From: Cannabis sativa
Lineage: Eukaryota; Streptophyta; Magnoliopsida; Rosales; Cannabaceae
Reading direction: 5' to 3'
Assembly: GCF_029168945.1 (NCBI RefSeq)
Contig: NC_083603.1
Location: 8,370,001 to 8,434,000, forward strand
DNA: 64,000 bases
Shown here: in pieces, positions 60,375-64,000 of the stretch
Layout: each line of letters begins with the position of its first letter
Position numbering within the stretch: the stretch's first letter is position 1
The notes under the pieces: generated by a model
What the model was told of the DNA's origin: nothing
The model's input: only the letters and a program-made list of their open reading frames with translations
The model's database searches: none
Program-made: the position numbers and the translations under genes

Positions 60375-60703
60375 TGGACTCTGAAATGATAGCACTAGTA
60401 AAGAAGTAGGTTGGTTGAGAAGCCTGTTAGCTGAGATCCCTTTATGAGAAAGACCGATACCAGCTGTGTTGATCCACTGTGATAGTACCACGATTATTGT
60501 AAAAGTTCAGAATCGTTATTATAACAGTAAGAGACGATAGATACATCGTAAACATAGTACTGTTAGAGAGTTTCTCTCTAATGGAGCAGTAAGAGTGGAT
60601 CATGTACGCATTGATGAAAACTTAGTCGATCCTTTGACAAAAGGATTAGCTAGAGAAAAAATTCTTAAAACCTCGAAAGGTATGGAACTATTTCCCTTAG
60701 AAT
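60375..60703 (+). pseudogene. copia RNase H C-terminal remnant
   Basis: One frame, with three internal stops or breaks, reads WLRSLLAEIPL, IPAVLIHCDSTTIIVKVQNR, KHSTVREFLSNGAVRVDHVR and then DENLVDPLTKGLAREKILKT. The end is FPLE followed by a stop at about 60701. This is the C-terminus of a copia RNase H, with the D of HCDS and the VDPLTKGL motif. It lies right before a gypsy LTR, so the rest of its element is displaced or lost. Confidence 0.85.
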
Positions 60704-60727
60704 AAATGAGTCACTCATAAGGGTAAC

Positions 60728-62179
60728 TGTAAAGATTGCTTAGCTTTAATTTAGAAATTAGCAGATAATTAGGGCTTAATGATGAAAATTATTTATTAGT
60801 ATTGAATTATTTATTTATGATGATTTATTTGAATTCAGAATGTATTTGTATGTCATACATAAAAATTTCATAATTTTGCATGTTTTGCGCCCGGCTACGT
60901 TGGAACGTGGTGTTTGGTTATTAGAATCACATCCTAGTATATTTAGTATAGCGGGACAATAAAATTAGACATTGGGAATGTCGAGATTAGTAGTGTTGAA
61001 ATGACCATTTTACCCTTTAACCATTTTGTTGATTAACCTTGTGGGGAAGGGTATTTTAGTCATTTACCCCTTTATTTGGTGGCTGAATTTTAGAGTGGCA
61101 GCTGACAACAATATGTTAATTAATCTAAGTGTAATATTGATTTATTGAAAAATTAAGAAAATTAGAAAAAAGTCGTAATTTGATTTTCTCTCTTTCTCTT
61201 GTTCGAAACCCTAAGGACCAACAGCTTTAGGAGTGTTTTCTTGCTGCAATCAGAGTATTAGATCAAGTGTTAGTGATTTCCAAGCCAAGGTAAGCTCCTA
61301 GTCATTTCTTCTTTAGTTTTCTTAAGTTTTAAGAAATTGATTTTGCATGAAATGGAGTGTATAGTTGTTGTTCTTGCTGTGGTTGTTTGTTACTATTTTT
61401 CAGGGGATAAATTATGTTTAAATAAGTTGATTTGAGCATGTTTTGTTAAGTAGTTTGTTGTTTGAGCAAGCTTTGAGTTTTGGAACTCAAGCTTGGCTCT
61501 TTAATGGTGAAATTCAATTCTGAACTTGGGTAGTTGTTCTATTGCTTGGGAAATGTTTTTTGGGGTCTAATATGAAGGTCTGGAAGGTTTGGATTTGGTT
61601 AGGGTTTAGATTGTTTTAGGTTTCCTGGGTAAAACCGGTTACCCGGATTTTGCAGTAGGGTATCCTAAAAATTCAGGTTGTCGATTCGTGCTAGTTTTAG
61701 GTTTCTGGTTGGTTAATTCCGTGCTACTTTAGGGTATTACCATGTTAAGTTGCAGTAGATAGGGTTTTGGTTTTAAACCTAAGTTCTGGTTGTGATTTAG
61801 CGAGTCACTTATCCATGTTGTTATCGATGTGATTTAGGAGCCTGTAATTCGCCGAGCAGTTGTTCCACTCAGGTTGACTGGCACACCTGAATTCAGAATT
61901 GAGGTAAGATTAGTTTAGTGTCATGCATATGTTATTACATGTTTAGCGTACATGTTGTTTATGCTTGTTAGATTACATTGATAGCAGTAATAGTATACAT
62001 AGAGTTGTACCGATTACTGATAAATGTATGTCGGCTAAAATACTGATCGATGCTGTCACATCAATATGACTAGAGTATGACTAGCATATTGAGTATAGGC
62101 TGACATTATAGTCGATAATATTGTCGTATGAACGTTCTAGACTCAGTACCGCGTGGGACACGGGAATTAGGGTTATGAC
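60728..62179 (+). mobile_element. Tekay-like gypsy LTR, 5' part
   Basis: Starts TGTAAAGATTGCTTAG and is alignable by eye with the Tekay LTR at 17583. Shared blocks include GACATTGGGAATGTCG (60970), TTTGAGCAAGCTTTGAG-like (61455), GATTTAGCG(A/T)GTCACTTAT (61795) and ACTCAGTACC(G) (62140). It is a diverged family member in plus orientation. It ends abruptly at 62179 where a copia LTR begins. Confidence 0.8.
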
Positions 62180-64000
62180 TGTTGGGTTTTATGCCCTAAA
62201 TAAAACTCATTTCAATATAATCAGATTTACTTATTAATATAGATCAGAAATAACATTTAATGTTGCATGGTTCACATGATTTATTTCATGATTATATGTA
62301 CATAATGTATAAATTCATCTGAAACCCTTTTCACATACTTGATCCTGTTTATTGTGCCGTCAACACATTGGAAAGTAAACATGACTATGTGAATAAAGTT
62401 TCCTAGATTTATCAGACACAGAGTTTTACTGATATGATAATCTACAACAAGAGTTTACTTGTATTTGGAGAAATACTATGTTCTTTCCAGAACATTGGTT
62501 AAAGTAAAGCTCAGGTTGGATGCATGGAGTATGCATCGGAAGGGACCGATATTGAACTTTGACTTAGATTTAATTAAACTTACCGTAAAATCTATTCAAG
62601 TCAATATCGCCTAGTTGATCCTAGATCAAATGATCTTAATCCTGTTATGATTAGGCTCAATCTTGAAAGGCTATTCGTGTTCCTTGAATTGTTAGTTAAG
62701 CCTACCTTTAGGTCAGGGTGATACGTACTTTTTGGGAACACGGTAGTGCAATTGAGTGGGAGCGCTATCATAAACATGGAATCTATAGCTTCTATCTGGC
62801 GAATAGTAAGCAAAGGATGATCTCCTTCGAGCTTGACCAAACGAAAATAAATGGTGGAGTACTCATTTCACATAAGCTGAAATATCATTTATACGGGGTC
62901 AAGTGTTTTAAGGATAAAATACATAGTAGGGTGCTATGGTAATTTAATCCCTTTACTGTGTAGATCATTCATATAGAGGATAATTGATCACATTAGGATT
63001 ATAACAATGGATAACTAATGATGTGTCTATATGGTGGAACATATAGAGCATTCTATATACTGAGAGTGCAATTCTGAGTTCTATGCGTGGATTCAACGAA
63101 GAATTAATAAGTTAGTGAATTTTAGTGCTAAATTCTTGATCTACTTATTGGAAGCTCGGTTATATAGACCCATGGTCCCCCCACTAGTTGAGATAATATT
63201 GCTTGTAAGACTCATGTAATTGGTTTTGATTAATCAATTATAATTCTCAAATTAGACTATGTCTATTTGTGAATTTTTCACTAAGTAAGAGCGAAATTGT
63301 AAAGAAAGAGTTTATAGGGGCATATTTGTTAATTATGATACTTTGTATGGTTCAATTAATAAATATGATAAATGACAATATTATTTAATAATTATTTATA
63401 GTTATTAAATAGTTAGAATTGACATTTAAATGATTGAATTAGGAAATTGGCATTTTTGAGAAAATCAAATACAAAAGGTGTTAAAATTGCAAAATTGCAA
63501 AGCCCAAGGCCCAATCCATTAAAGGCATGGCCGGCCACCTATTGTAGCATTTTAAATTGATTTTTTCATTATTTTAATGCCATATAATTCAAATCTAACC
63601 CTAGTGGAATGCTATAAATAGATAGTGAAGGCTTCAGGAAAATAACACTTTTCTTCAGACTTTCTGAATCAGAAAAAAACTGAGCCTTCTCTCTCCCTAT
63701 CTTTAGCTGACCACTCTCTCTCTTCTTCCTTAGAATTTCGAAATCCTTAGTGTATGAGTAGTGCCCACACACATCAAGTGATACCTCAATCATAGTGAGG
63801 AAGATCGTGAAGAAAGATCATCAGCAAAGGAGTTTCAGCATCAAAGATTCAGAGAAAGAGATCCAGGTTCAGATATTGATAATGCTCTGCTACAGAAAGG
63901 AATCAATGGCTAGAAATCTGAACGGAAGGAGTCATTATATTCCGCTGCACCCAATGTAAGGTTTCCTAAACTTTATATGTGTTTATTTCATCGTTTTAGA
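62180..64000 (+). mobile_element. copia LTR, cut by the window end
   Basis: Starts TGTTGGGTTTTATGCCCTAA and is collinear with the solo LTR at 9511-11335. The block AATGCTCTGCTACAG lies 1.70 kb from the start here and 1.62 kb there, so about 100-200 bp of LTR should lie beyond the window. Whether a full copia element follows cannot be seen. It interrupts the Tekay-like LTR. Confidence 0.82.

Noticed and set aside
62601..62942. Frames on both strands near 62.7 kb
   Set aside because: They lie within a copia LTR, and the collinear LTR copy near 10 kb does not keep them open.
1..64000. tRNA, rRNA or organellar insertions
   Set aside because: No cloverleaf-like or rRNA-like sequence was recognised by eye. 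A tRNAscan or Rfam run could still find one, so absence is not proven.

Overview
The window looks like plant nuclear DNA, most likely from a eudicot. It is AT-rich, its genes have many GT-AG introns, one gene encodes a protein with a plastid-type N-terminus, and most of the sequence is nested plant transposable elements (Ty1/copia, Ty3/gypsy of the Tekay and Athila types, LINE, TRIM, Mutator-like elements and MITEs). The species cannot be named from the sequence alone. Boundaries were worked out by eye from terminal repeats, target-site duplications (TSDs) and splice signals.

Only two host genes look intact, and neither is a single open frame. On the minus strand, four exons at 35399-37066 encode a 153-residue cornichon-family ER cargo receptor, with three TGGGCC (site II) motifs just upstream. 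On the plus strand, 13 exons at 40059-44155 encode a 509-residue MurD (UDP-N-acetylmuramoyl-L-alanine:D-glutamate ligase) with a predicted plastid transit peptide. This is a peptidoglycan-pathway enzyme inherited from the cyanobacterial ancestor of plastids. The two genes are divergent and about 3 kb apart; a 235-bp tandem duplication and a higher-order minisatellite lie between them.

Layout. 1-2.3 kb: a CT microsatellite, a 567-bp TRIM with a perfect TSD, and a LINE 3' end. 2.7-7.4 kb: a decayed Athila-type gypsy element interrupted by a copia LTR fragment. 8.3-12 kb: a copia LTR split by a 1.8-kb solo LTR of another copia family. 13.1-14.5 kb: an unusual cluster of TGGGCC motifs and a 367-bp MITE. 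16.7-27.7 kb: a broken copia pol gene split by a 9,604-bp Tekay chromovirus with 2,316-bp LTRs and a perfect TTTGA TSD. 27.9-29.5 kb: a 5'-truncated LINE. 29.6-33.1 kb: three Mutator-like elements, one nested inside another, each with a 9-bp TSD. 33-44 kb: the gene-bearing island. 44-51 kb: AT-rich DNA with small inverted-repeat elements. 51.3-59.8 kb: a tandem segmental duplication of an F-box-associated pseudogene in which a ~195-bp segment is repeated eight times in each copy; the second copy carries a minus-strand solo LTR. 60.3-64 kb: a TRIM LTR fragment, a copia RNase H remnant, a Tekay-like LTR, and a copia LTR running off the end.

The elements give a relative chronology. The F-box segment was amplified first, then the whole locus was duplicated, then the solo LTR landed in one copy. 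The Tekay element entered a copia gene that was already decaying, and the inner Mutator-like element entered an older one.
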